Assembly: GCA_902651635.1 (NCBI GenBank) | Contig: CACRSC010000013.1 | Span: 780,666-844,665, forward strand | DNA: 64,000 bases | From: Mastigamoeba balamuthi | Lineage: Eukaryota > Evosea > Mastigamoebida > Mastigamoebidae | Reading direction: 5' to 3' | In this document: piece after piece, positions 34,003-45,100 of the stretch | Layout of the letters: the number at the start of each line of letters is the position of its first letter | Numbering within the stretch: the first letter of the stretch is position 1 | Translations under genes and position numbers: made by a program | The notes under the pieces: model-generated | What the model saw: the letters and a program-made list of their open reading frames with translations, nothing else | Told to the model about the DNA's origin: nothing | Databases searched by the model: none

Positions 34003-34340
34003 TTAACACAAAGAGAACAAGGAAGAAAGGGGGAAGGGGGTTTCATACCTCATAATGAGGTCGTTCAGAGTCCCACCAAGCATCATCTGCATAGTCTTGA
34101 ACCCAGCCCTGACCTTCCCAAAGGTACAGGACTGGTGGGCACGCTCCTCACTGGGCTTAGCACTGAAGATACTGAGAAGGTTGTATGACATCATCATAAG
34201 GGCCGAGATCTGCTGCTTCTCCTGCAGTGCCCTCATCTGCTTCTCATCTGACTCCAACACAGATCTCCTTGTCAACCTCCTTTGCCTCGTCCTCAGACTA
34301 CTCACTGCTGCTGAGACGTGGTGCTGCAGCAGCAGCAGCT
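34003..34340 (-). pseudogene. Unrecognised repeated ORF family, copy 1 (decayed)
   Basis: The minus strand encodes RALQEKQQISAL, LLSIFSAKPSEERAHQ and GKVRAGFKTMQMMLGG. The same block is encoded on the plus strand at about 40600-40775 (RAHQPCIFGEVRAGFKAMQM) and, more weakly, on the minus strand near 35515-35620. Three copies of one protein segment in both orientations mark a dispersed repeat, probably from an old mobile element of unknown class. The copy is broken. No diagnostic transposase, integrase or polymerase motif is visible. Confidence 0.5.
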
Positions 34341-34452
34341 TGTGACTAGTGCAGCTGCAGCACCTAAAGTAACAATAACAGAGGGTGTGTGANAGCAGCT
34401 TGTGACTAGTGCAGCTGCAGCACCTAAAGTAACAATAACAGAGGGTGTGTGA
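34334..34452. other. Assembly join: 59-bp sequence duplicated around a single N (34393)
   Basis: Bases 34334-34392 and 34394-34452 are identical and separated by one N. This is the signature of two contigs placed end to end without merging their overlap. It is not a biological tandem repeat. Confidence 0.9.
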
Positions 34453-34819
34453 TATGGGAATAAAGGAGAAAAGAGAGAGAATACTACATACCTGCTCTCC
34501 TGAGAGACATGATCTCTAGTTCTCTGTTCTGCTGAGATGGAAGAGGTATCACAATGATGATCAGCCTGGCCTGCCCAGTACAGCCCTTGTTTTTGTCCTT
34601 GCGCTTGTTCTTATGCTTCTTGGTGGGGGTTTTGCATGGTGTGTCCTTAATGCACACCCCTTTTTTTCAAAAAGCCGTTATATGACATCAATAGCAGCAT
34701 GAGAAGGGCGAGGTCTATACAAAATCAAAGATTTGCACTGTGGTACTATCGTCTGTGTAGCAGGTGAGTATGCTGGGCAGGACAGCATTAAGGAAGTCCG
34801 TTAGAGGTTATGATTAAGT

Positions 34820-35515
34820 CAGAGTAGCAGCACGTTGCAGAACCTCTGCTATATGCTGCTAAATGGGTATCTTCTGCTATGCTATAGTAGAAGGCACTGA
34901 AGTGCCTTCTGCTATGTGGTGTAGCAGATACAATGCTGTAGTGATGCATTGCAGAAGGTCTGCTACACAGTGCTCATAGCAGAAGGCACTAGAGCACCTT
35001 TCACTGTGTGTTTGGTGTAGCAGACCCTATAGTTAGTGTAGCAGCAGTGTGCAGCAGACCTTCCACTATGCACTGCTACACTAATACCTCTGCTACACTG
35101 TGTAGCAAAAGGTGCTGGAGTGCCTTCCGCTATGCAGTGTAGCAGACCTTATAGTGTAGCAGTGTGTAGAGGACCTTCTGCTACATGCTGCTATACAAAT
35201 ACCTCTGCTATGCTGTGTAGTAAAAGGCACTGGAGCATCTTCCACTACGCAGTGTAGCAGACCCTATAGTGTAGCAGTATGTAGCAGATCTTCTGCTACA
35301 TACCACTATGCATACCTCTGCTACGTGCTGCTATGCATATCTATCTCTGCTATGTGCCACTATGCAAAAACCTCCACTACACATACCTTCACTATGCACT
35401 GCTATGTAAAAACCTCTACTACATGCTGCTATGCATATACCTTTTCTATGTGCTGCTATGCAAATACCTTTGCTACACACTGCTATGCATACCTCCACTA
35501 CGTGCCACTATGGTG
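34820..35515. repeat. Degenerate minisatellite, ~114-bp units grading into ~27-bp units
   Basis: Units beginning acctctgcta start at 35086, 35201 and 35314 (periods 115 and 113). Each contains agtgtagcagacc and ccttctgctac words that are mutually complementary. From about 35340 the array shortens to units of roughly 27 bases (ctgctatgcanatacc variants). The many tgctac/gtagca words suggest an ancestral unit richer in CpG (for example CGCTACG). There is no coding potential. Confidence 0.75.
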
Positions 35516-35860
35516 CTAGAGTGAAGATGGTCAGGAGACCACATGACTTTACCATGAGAAACGGGATTTTCTTCCTCTTCTGCAGTGCTCTCTTAAGCTT
35601 CTCGTTCTTCTCAGTCACTCCAGAGAGACCATCACCTATTATTCTGCTCTCTTTCTTGGGAAGAAGCAAGTGTGCTTCCAACCAGTGGGTGCACATCCAA
35701 TCACAGTGAAGATTGGCCTGAGGGAGGGAAGCTGGAGGGTAAAGGCACTGCTGCCCTCTGGAGAGGCATTCCTTATAATGCTCTGCTCAAGGTCACACAG
35801 CCAAGAGTGTAGGCCAAAGGCCACACAATCTGGGTGAGATGCACCACTGACAATCCAAAG
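35508..35860 (-). pseudogene. Unrecognised repeated ORF family, copy 2 (decayed)
   Basis: The minus strand carries LKRALQKRKKIPFL and CGLLTIFTLAP, parallel to the RALQEKQQISAL and LLSIFSAKP blocks of copy 1. The segment immediately right of it abuts the left terminus of the AT-rich element at 35865. The copy is broken and its family is unknown. Confidence 0.4.
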
Positions 35861-35864
35861 GCCA

Positions 35865-38800
35865 TATAAACAGACGTTAAAACGAATTTGAAAAACGATC
35901 AAAAATTTGAAATTGAGAAATATAGGAAAATGGGAAATGACATAAAAACAAGCAGAAAAAAACGATAGTATAGAACGAAAACAAGGAAGGGGGAAAAGAA
36001 CCAAGAGAAAGAGTGAAAAGAAAGGGGAAAAGAGAAAATAACCAGAAGAAAAGAACCTAAAGAAAATTATTGCTGGCGATAAATCAATATACCAAGAAGA
36101 AAGCAATTGTAACATCATTCTGGATCTTAAGAAGTTTGTTTTTTATTATTTCTGAATCATTGTTAGATGTTTTATTGACACTATGAGTAGGAAAGTAATC
36201 AGAGGAACAATAAGCTAATCATCATCTTCTTCATACTCTTAAGGAAAAGAGTTTCCATAGTATTGCTCTCTTCTCGCTTTTGCAGGCCGATCTTTCATTC
36301 TTCTCTTACACCTAGATGTTTTTATATGTAGTTTACTAGCCACAGTGATATTCTCTTTCTCTCTTACTGTTTCTCTTCCTATCTTCTACTGTTTCTTATG
36401 AATAAGAAACAGCAGAAGACACACTATTAATATTTATTCTGCATGACTACAGCCCATAGAGCAGTGAGCTGCTCTTCTGAGTATGGATTTTCTTAATATC
36501 ATTAATATTTCTGAACAGTATTAAGATAAGAAGAAGATTTGCTTTCTGTTAAGCACTTTGCAATCATCATCTTCTTCAGAAAACTGAAGATACAGTAATT
36601 TATTGCTGGCGATAGATCTGATTAACATCATAAATAGTAACATGACTTATCTGCAAAGACAAGTTGCTTAAGATAGTACTTAGTAGTACCTACCTTGCTG
36701 ATCTTTCTGAACAGAACCTTCCAGTTATTCATCTCTTGCTTCGTGATCTTGTTTGTAGTCAGAGTGATCTTATTTGAGTTGCTGCTCAGACCTGAAGTAG
36801 TTATTAATATCTAAATAGAAACAGTCAGAATACGTACTTGTAATGTAACATACAGTATTTCTTGCTCAGAGGCAAACTGATCAGAAACTTGTTCATCGAA
36901 TTTGTGATTATTCTCAAAGGTCATTTCAATGTGAACAACAGTAGCTGTTCTTTTGGGCATTCTCTTTCTTGCCCTGCTCTTTTTTGTCTTTCTCTACTAT
37001 GCTTTCTAAATCACCTTCATGCTGACACTGTCTTTTCAAGCAGATTATCATTAAAGATAATGTGATATTGGAAAAGAAGAGATCTCATCTATACATACAT
37101 GCCAGTTGAGATCTGAAGTTCATCAGACAGAGCAGAAGATGATTATAACTATAGTTGTTCTCAGATATTAATGTTTAAATACTTCATTCTTCCTTTGTTC
37201 TTCCTTTTACTCTTCATAAGTCATTTTATCATTAGCAATAAAAATACAAAGTACACAGATTTGCAAAGTTACTGTTGATTTTGAAGATTGAACCTTGCAA
37301 AAGGAAACTGTCTAAGGTTTTTTACCTCTCAATTTTTCCCAGAGGCTTTTCATTTAGTCTGTATCCAAAAAATAACCAGTCATCTGATTCTTAGTACGAG
37401 TTTTCTCAACAGTAATGCATTCAGAAAAATCATGCTCGATTTTTCACTTGATTTTTAACCATGCTTTTTCATCAGTTAGTTTTTGAAGAAATGACCTTGA
37501 AAAAGTATCAAATTATGCTTTCTAAGTGCTAAAAATGACTTTAAAAGAGTAAAAACAAATGAAAAATCAAGAATTGCAAAAATGAAAATTGCAAAAAACA
37601 GATCTGAACTTTTTTGATGTGATTTCTTGGCATGATCTCCTTTGTGATAACATCTCTCTTTAGAATTTCATCTATGTTTTTCAACTGATAGAAGACTGAA
37701 ATGTTAGACATACTAAATTTTCAGAAGCAATTACTTCTTTGTAACTTCTTCATTAGTACATCTTCACTAGATATGAAAACAGTATTGAAAATTTCTTATA
37801 CTAGAATATAAAAGTTATTCTTTACTTAAGATATCCAATTTACTTACTACTTACTCTTTCAAACCTATTTGCATTTCTCTCATCCTTCCATTTTCTCTTC
37901 ATCTTTTTATTGCCTTCTTTTTATTTCGGTTTTTGTAATAAAGAGGAACTTTATTTTCTTCTAGACTTCTTTTTTCTTTCTTCATTCTTTATCACTGGCG
38001 ATAATCTTTATATGACTTCTTATGATGCTTGGTCAAGGTCAAACTCACAAGTTTATGAATTTAATCTTTTAATTGCCAGCGATAACAATAAGAAAAGTGT
38101 TAATGAGTTTTATCACCAGAGATTAAAGATGATAATGTCATGATTACATCACGCACTTAGATTTTTATTGATTTATTTCATTTTTACTAACTTGTATAGA
38201 TGAAGTGAATGTCTGTTTCAATCAGACACCTATCAGTAAGAGAATTAATTACAAATGAATCTTTTAGATATTTATATATTTAAATCTGCTAAGATAATAT
38301 CTAGATTTGAAATATCTTTTCTATTGCCAGTGATAAACTCTCAATGAGACTCAAAATAAGCCCTTCAGTTTAGTAGGTGAGATCTTCTCATTTTAATATG
38401 TAGTTTTTTAATGTTACTTATCTTTTCTTTCTTTCACTAGCAGATACATACTGAATTAAAATATTAATTGCATTTAGACACTTCTAAATCCTCTGAAAAC
38501 TCTTCTCTAAATGCTTTGCTATACTTTATTATTCCATGAGAACAGTTACTATATTATCATTACTATTTTTAGGACTTGAAATACTTCGTACTACCATGCA
38601 ATGAATTACTTTTCTATAGAAAAGATATTTTTTACTTGTTCTGAGCTTTTAAAGAAGGTACAGCTTTCCTCTTTCAATTCTGAGGATAGGCTGCTACCAG
38701 ATATTTATCTCATTACAGTGTTCAGAAAACTTATAGGAATCATTTTATCCTTTGCATAGTGCTAAGGGTTCTGTTTATAAATTTAAGTAATCGAAAAATC

Positions 38801-39327
38801 AGAAATAAACTGCAGAACACAAAGTAGAAGTGAATCATCTAAGATCCTTAACACTATTCTGCTTTCAAATTACAACACTGTTTCACAAAACCTGATTCTT
38901 ACCCTAGGAAGTTGTTCACTGTAGCAGTGTATGGAAATAATATCAACAAGTTTCTTATTTCACAGATATCTACAAGCAGAGAGTTTATATAATCAGGCCT
39001 GGTAAACAATTTACTTCTCTTTCTTTCAGATAGCATCTAAATAAAATCATTACTTAATGAAAAATAGTGCACTTTTCATTCTGTAAATCTTAATTGCTGG
39101 CGATAATTTTATTTTAAAATAAAATCCAATTTTTGGTTTTTATGCCATTTAATTCCTGTGTCTGTTCAATTTTTTCTTCAAATTGTTATTTTTAAAAGAT
39201 GTCAATTTTTTCTGTTATTCATTTTGTCATTATTTTCCCCTTCTTTTTTACTCATTTCTTCTTTTTAAGATTTTTCTTTTTTCAAATTTCTGATAGTTTT
39301 TCAAATTCGTTTTAACCTCTGTTTATA
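35865..39327. mobile_element. 3.46-kb very AT-rich element with ~48-bp terminal inverted repeats
   Basis: The left end reads tataaacagacgttaaaacg, then aatttgaaaaacgatcaaaa. The reverse complement of the right end reads tataaacagaggttaaaacg, then aatttgaaaaactatcagaa. They match at 45 of the first 48 positions. Both termini sit in TATA, consistent with a TA target duplication (Tc1/mariner-like habit), although the boundary is ambiguous by two bases. Composition changes abruptly at both ends. No ORF exceeds about 77 codons and I see no transposase, so it is probably non-autonomous or decayed. It interrupts a region of older repeats. It contains the 16-bp palindromes listed separately. Confidence 0.75.
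36067..39106. repeat. Dispersed 16-bp palindrome, consensus TTATCGCYRGCGATAA (8-9 copies)
   Basis: Copies start at about 36067 (TTATTGCTGGCGATAA), 36600 (TTATTGCTGGCGATAG), 37045 (weak, TTATCATTAAAGATAA), 37226 (TTATCATTAGCAATAA), 37990 (TTATCACTGGCGATAA), 38071 (TAATTGCCAGCGATAA), 38111 (TTATCACCAGAGATTA), 38321 (CTATTGCCAGTGATAA) and 39091 (TAATTGCTGGCGATAA). Most differences from the symmetric consensus are CG to TG or CG to CA changes. Flanking bases are not conserved. I found no copies elsewhere in the window. Spacing is irregular. The pattern is that of a dimeric-protein recognition site, not of a longer decayed repeat. Confidence 0.75.
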
Positions 39328-40110
39328 GCACTGTTCTACTTATCAGAACCCAAATGAGAAATAAATTCAGGAAGAGCTGAGGAATGCGAGCACACAGGAT
39401 GCAATGTGGGGGGTTGCAGTGGCTCAAAGAGTATTGTCGTATCACACCATGATAGCAATCCTTCCAAATCTCATGTGGGAATATCGGCATTCTTAGTCTC
39501 TTCCTCTGATGAGCTACACTCACAGTAGATGTATCCTTGTACCCCTCTGCCATGGTCTTCTCTGCAGCCTCAACCTCCTTCTTCGAATCATCATGACTCT
39601 CTCAGTTCTGGTACTGTATGCTGCTGCAGCTCCCAAAGAGCATAAGATAAAAAGAGAATGTATGGCTGGGAGAAGTTGAACCTGCAGAAAGAGCAGATGG
39701 GGAAGAGGAAGGCTATACAGCTGGAGGCTTGGAGACCACCTCAGGGGTGCTCTTTCCTGGAAGATGTCCATCTGTAGTTCAATACTCCAGCAGCTTCTCG
39801 GTGTACTTGATCTGTCACTGAAGCTTGCTCACCTTCATGCTCGAGGCAGTAAGCTGTGCATTGACAGCTGCGTTTCTGAACTTCTTATACTTCGCCTTGG
39901 ACTTCTCAGCCTTATTGTCCTTGAGCGAGGTAACGTACTTCTGAGTGATTGGCCACATTGAGAGCCTCGCCTGCCTTGTCAGTCTGGTTCATATGAGGCA
40001 CATTCCTGCAAGGCAGACCTCGCATTGGCAATGCTGAGCTTCATAATGTCACAGCTCGGCCCACCAATTATGCTGCAAAGATGTAAAGGGGTTGGACATT
40101 CTCTATGCTT
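39328..40110 (-). pseudogene. Fragmentary coding-like sequence (Lys/Ala-rich coiled-coil stretch)
   Basis: The minus strand at about 39820-39960 reads like a coiled coil (YVTSLKDNKAEKSKAKYKKF). A further stretch at 39323-39553 (MPIFPHEIWKDCYHGVIRQY) abuts the right terminus of the AT-rich element. Both are open only over short distances and broken. They may belong to the same old repeats as the neighbouring ORF-family copies, and the family is unknown. Confidence 0.3.
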
Positions 40111-40429
40111 CAGATGGCACTGCTGCTGCTGCTGCTGGGACTGGGACTGGCTGGGGCTGGTACTGTTGCTAGCCTAGTGGATTCTCTGTGATTGATGACT
40201 TGGTGATGTCCTTGGTGTCCACTGGGGCCTTCCACTATCATGCATAACGGATTTCTGAGTGAAATCACCAAGGATAGCTGTATTGTAACTCCATTCCTGG
40301 GCCAATCATCACTGTGATACCTCCCCCGTCCCAGCAGGACAAAGACCTTCTCAGGAAAGCAGGTATGTAGCATTCTCTCCTCCCTTCTTTATTCCCATAC
40401 CACACATCCTTTCTTGACATTACTTTAGG

Positions 40430-41200
40430 TGCAGCTGCTGCTGCATCAGCACAAGCTGCTGCAGCTGCAGCACCACGTGTTGGTGACAGTGAGCAATCTG
40501 AGGATGAGGACGAGGAGGAGGTGAGAAAGGAGAAGGAGGAGGTTGACAAGGAGGTCTCAGTGGACGACTACAGGGGCACCCTCACATGCATCAGAGTCTG
40601 ATGAGGAGCAGAGGAGGGCACTGCAGGAGAAGTAGCAGATCTCGGCCCTCATGAAGATATCGTGCGACCTCCTTGCCATTTTCACTGCCAAGCCCAGCAA
40701 GGAGCGTGCCCATCAGCCCTGCATCTTTGGAGAGGTCAGAGCTGGGTTCAAGGCCATGCAGATGCTGCTTGGTATTAACTCTTTCCCCTCTCTCTTGTTC
40801 TCTCTTACCACGTTTCATCTGGCTTTCCCTACAGATCAGACATAAGAGAGCACTGTAACGACGTCATTCAGGCTGTCTGGCCACTGGAGTTCCAGACACT
40901 GTTCACTGCACATCCCCTGGTGAGGAAGGAGGTGTATAAGCACGTCCAGACTGCCTGGCAGATCTACCGCAGCAACATGTCATGCATTTCCATTTATTTC
41001 ATCATTTACAAACACATAAGCTTAATAGGTGTGGAAGAGCCAGCTTCAAGGGCACGGAGTCTGCAGCACCAAAGACCAAGAGGCCAAGGAGGACGCATCA
41101 CCCTGACCCCGTACTTCAGGCCCTCCACAACATGATTGGGAGCACAGGTGCCTCCCAGGCCTCTGAGGCACCCCCCCCCCCTGGCTGGAACGAATGCAAG
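40430..41200 (+). pseudogene. Unrecognised repeated ORF family, copy 3 (plus strand, decayed)
   Basis: This copy encodes SEQSEDEDEEEVRKEKEEVD, then after a break LLAIFTAKPSKERAHQ and FGEVRAGFKAMQMLLG, which match copy 1 in opposite orientation. Downstream blocks (FQTLFTAHPLVRKEVYKHVQ, then GTESAAPKTKRPRR) extend the family further than the other copies do. The arrangement (acidic head, helical middle, basic tail) is visible but I recognise no domain. The copy is broken. Confidence 0.45.
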
Positions 41201-42185
41201 GTGACATTCTGGTACTGTGATGCCTTCATCAAGGACCTCGTGGGCTTCTTCTGTTGGCCCTTTTGTCGTGGAACATGGGTTTCACATGGGTTTCACAGGG
41301 GTGGAAACTTGCAATTGACATTTTTGTCTTCACAACAGTCGGACTCTTTGATGTGTGGCACCTGCTTCTGAAGGTCAGTTTGAGAAACCTTTAAGCAGCA
41401 TTAGCACCTTCATCTGCTTTGTTTCCTAGGTTTCCCTCGCCTTGTTCCTAACGTAATACATTTGCAGCGAATTGAATAGTGCTTGGTAGAAGGTGTATTT
41501 CCATTATCTCTCGGGTCAGAGAGGTCAATAATGATCCATCTGGGCAGACAGATGTTCGCAACCTTGATCTCTTTGAGTTGGTAGAAATACAGTCGGTCAC
41601 ATTTATTGCCCCGAACCAGATTGAAGACCTGAATATTGTGGAAATTATGACATTGTGGAAATTGTAACAGTTCCAAATGTCGTTTGTGCGACATCTCAAA
41701 AAAAAAAAGAAGCTGCAGAGCAACGCTTTTTAAAAGTGGGTCTCTCACAATAGAGATTTACCTGTGTGTGCACAATCGTCTTCATCTTAGTAGCAGTGTG
41801 CTTCCTTCCTGATGGGCTTCTTTTCGGTCCCGCGGATAAGTGCCTCTTTCTGAGAGAGAGCAGACCCCAAGCCCAGCCCAGCTGGCAGTGCATCCGAGAC
41901 GATTAGAGCATTGATCGAAAGAATGAATACCGATTCGCCACGAGGGCATATTTTGAAAATGACTTGTTTCAGGGTTCTGCTTGATCAAGGGAATGACAGC
42001 AATATATATGCAAAAGCAGAGGCCCTCCTACACGTCCGAGCACACTGCAAGCCCGCTCTTCGTTGATTCCATTTGAGTGGAAGATATTGTGTACACAACA
42101 TGTATGCATGTGGGAGATCCTTAAAGTGTTGTTTTGCTTGTGATACTTGGGAAAACGCTGCATTCACGATTCGCGGACGTTTCAT
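41201..42185. other. Mixed-composition spacer with no supported gene
   Basis: A minus-strand open stretch (41410-41748) and an opposite plus-strand one (41479-41667) overlap, and neither shows a recognisable family or splice pattern. An A-run at about 41699-41710 is present. Composition rises back toward the GC-rich level near copy B. Confidence 0.4.
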
Positions 42186-45100
42186 TCAGCTTCTATCAAG
42201 CCACATCCACCAAGTCCGTTTACCATCCCCGCGATCAATTTTTCTCGCGGGAATCTACGCGGTGTGAGCTGTCTCGAGGCCCCCGGGGGCCCGCCGCGCT
42301 GAATTTCCTGTCGGTGATGCGGTTCTGGTTTTCCGCACGGAAATCCCCACCACACAGGTTTTCGTCCACAGAGACGACGGCCCTCATCGCACAGGGAAAT
42401 ACCATCCTGACGGGGACGCTCCCGGACCTGAGGCAGGCGCAACCGACCCGACCCGTTTCAGAAACGATGGCTTGGACCCCCGGGGTCAGGCGCTCGCCCG
42501 CTTGCCCGATGAAGCCTCCTCCTTGCCCAAGCTTTGATGCCTGCCGAGGAACCATTGAGATGTGTCATCCCTCGCGCACTTTCTCTCGAATGGGGAAGAG
42601 CACCGCAACGCTCGGGAGCGGTTCAGACAAGCTCGCTGGTTTCTTGTTCGGGGTTCGGTTCCGGCCATCTTCTGGGAATTCGGGAGTGCACAGAAGGGGG
42701 AGGGCGCAGCGGGGCTGCGAGGGCCCACTTTCCGGCGCTGAGCCGGTGTCAGCTCCCAGAGAGGAAAGATATCCCGGAACCGAAATCCAAGCAAGAAAAC
42801 CAGAAGCGGCGAGAGACGCCGCAAACCAAGTGGCCCCCGACGTGCGGGACGCGAAGCTGGTTCACCCTGCCACTCTACTCCTGCTGGAAGACTGCGGGCT
42901 TGTCGGGAAAAATCGCACCACGTCACGGCCAGCGCTGCGTTGGTTGATTGTTGTCTCACTCTTTGTTTCTTCTTTGGCTCTGGGGGGTGGGTTTGCTGTG
43001 CTCTCTCGCCTTGCCCGCGTCCGCGTGGTGTGTGCGTCCCCGGCGGCCACTGACACCGCTTGTTGTCGCCCGCGAGCGCGCGTGAGCCCTGGGCAGCACA
43101 CCCGCCGCGGTCTCCACCTCCACGCCGAGCCGTCACGCGCTCGTTCCCCGACCAGCCAGCTGGGCGACACCTGCAAAGCCGCGCGCCATCATCGCACGCA
43201 CCTCGCCGGGGGATTGATTGGGGGGGATGGAGGTGGTCAGCAAGGCGTGTGCGCGCGCAGTGCAGTGCGATTTGTATCGATTTAATCAATAAGACTGAGA
43301 TGAGAGCCGCTCAGAAGTGCGGCCTGGCCTGGGTTTCTCGCGAGGCTCGAAAGAGGGCAACAGGGACTGCCATTCGCCGGGCCCCGGGGAGGGCACGGGG
43401 GCATGGCGGGCGTGTAGGTGCTCGCGCACACACACGCGCGCGTGGCGGGCGTCACGGAGGGGGCGGGCAGACGGCACCGCCAGAGGGCATAGGGGGCCCC
43501 CCCGGCGGGCCGAGCGACGCCCCAGCTGCGACGATCTGCGCCGCTGCCGCACGCGTGCGCGCGTGCCCCGGCGCACGGGGGCGCGCACCCCGGCGCGCAC
43601 GGGACAGAGCGCGCGGGCCCGGCGCAGGGCCGCGGGGGGACCGCGGGCGCAGGCGAGAACCCACCTGCGCACGCCGCCCCCCCCGCCCTGCGCGCACGGA
43701 ACAAGGGACCCGCGCGACGCACACAACCCCCCGCAAGAGCTCGACGCGCGCCACGCAGAAGCCGTGGTACGCGCGGCGCGCCCTCGGCCGCCGCGTGCAA
43801 GTCACACGCACCCGCGCAGGAGGGGCGGGCGCGCGCGGCAGCACGGCCATCGCCACGCAGCCAGGAGCAGGGGGGCGCTAGCCGACCCCCCCGCGCCCAC
43901 GCCGGATGGTTCATGCCGGCCGCCCCGCCGCGCACGCCCGCGCTGACGCAAGAGACACGCACGGCGCCGTCGCAACCAACCGGCGGCGGGGGGCTGGGGC
44001 CCGCGGGCAGCGCACCAACACCACAAGAGCTGCGCCCGCAGCGACCTCGGGGCCCCAGGACCGCCCGCCGGCATAAGGGAGCCCATCCGGCACCGCAGCG
44101 GCTCGCGCCCTCCCGCGCAAGGCCCGCTGGCGCGCAGGCACGTCTTGGCCCCCCCCCGAGGGGGCACCGCGGTGGACATCCCAGTCCCGCTGTGCCCCCC
44201 CCCAGGGCGCTCGGTGCCGTGCGCGCCTCGGGCCCCTCACACACACCGCCCCGCGCACTGACCCCGGACCCCAGCACGGCAGAACAACGGCGCAGGACCG
44301 CATTTTCATCATCGCGGGCGGCACGCGGCACGCGGCACGCGGCACGGTCGGAGGAGGGTGCGCAGGCGCGGCACAGCGCGCAGGGGAGAGAGGGAGAGAC
44401 AGAGAGAGAGAGAGACGACGCACCCTCCCACCACCATGCCCGCGGATTCGACTCGAATTACTTAAAGTACTTCACTTCACACCCACGAAGGGGGGGTTTG
44501 CTACGCACAGAGAGCCGTCGTTGTTGTTGTTGTCGTCTCGCACGTCATCGTGTTCTCGTTCGTCGGAGGATCAAAGGGCGCAACCACATCGCGTGCGCCC
44601 GAGGCCGCGGTCTCTGCTGCTCGCGCCTCGCCGCCGGGTGTGCTTGCATTGAAAAGCAATTAAAGTCCGAGATTAATCTGCCCCACGCAAGATAATAACA
44701 GCCCCTCAAAAGACCCCCAAAAAGACCCCGTGACGTGTGAGCTGACGTGGGCATCACCGCACAATAGAAAAGCGTGACCCCCCCCCCTCAGCCTCTTTTT
44801 TCTTTTCCTTGTGCCCCCGCTCCTCCCGCCCCCGCCCGCCGCCCACCCCGCCCACTCTCAGCGCACCCGCCCTCGCCTCGCGGCGGTGCGCCCAAGCGCG
44901 ACGCCGCGTACTCGGAGGGCGAGGTCGTCGCGTTGTGGCAGCCGCTGCTGCTCCCGCCGCGAAGCTGAGGAGGCAGGAGCTTGAGAAGGGGCGCGATAGG
45001 TCTGCGACGCTCGAGGCGGAGCTCGCGGGCCTGCGCGAGGCCAACGCGCCACTACGGACCTCGTGATCGGCGGCCTCGAGGACGACCGGAGTCGGACGCT

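Noticed and set aside
34334-34452. A biological 59-bp tandem duplication
   Set aside because: The copies are identical and separated by an N, which indicates an assembly overlap.
34820-35515. CRISPR-like array
   Set aside because: Units are degenerate and contiguous with no unique spacers, and the genome is eukaryotic.
41410-41748. Possible 112-codon gene on the minus strand
   Set aside because: An equally open plus-strand frame overlaps it, with no family match, no splice signals and an A-run at its edge.
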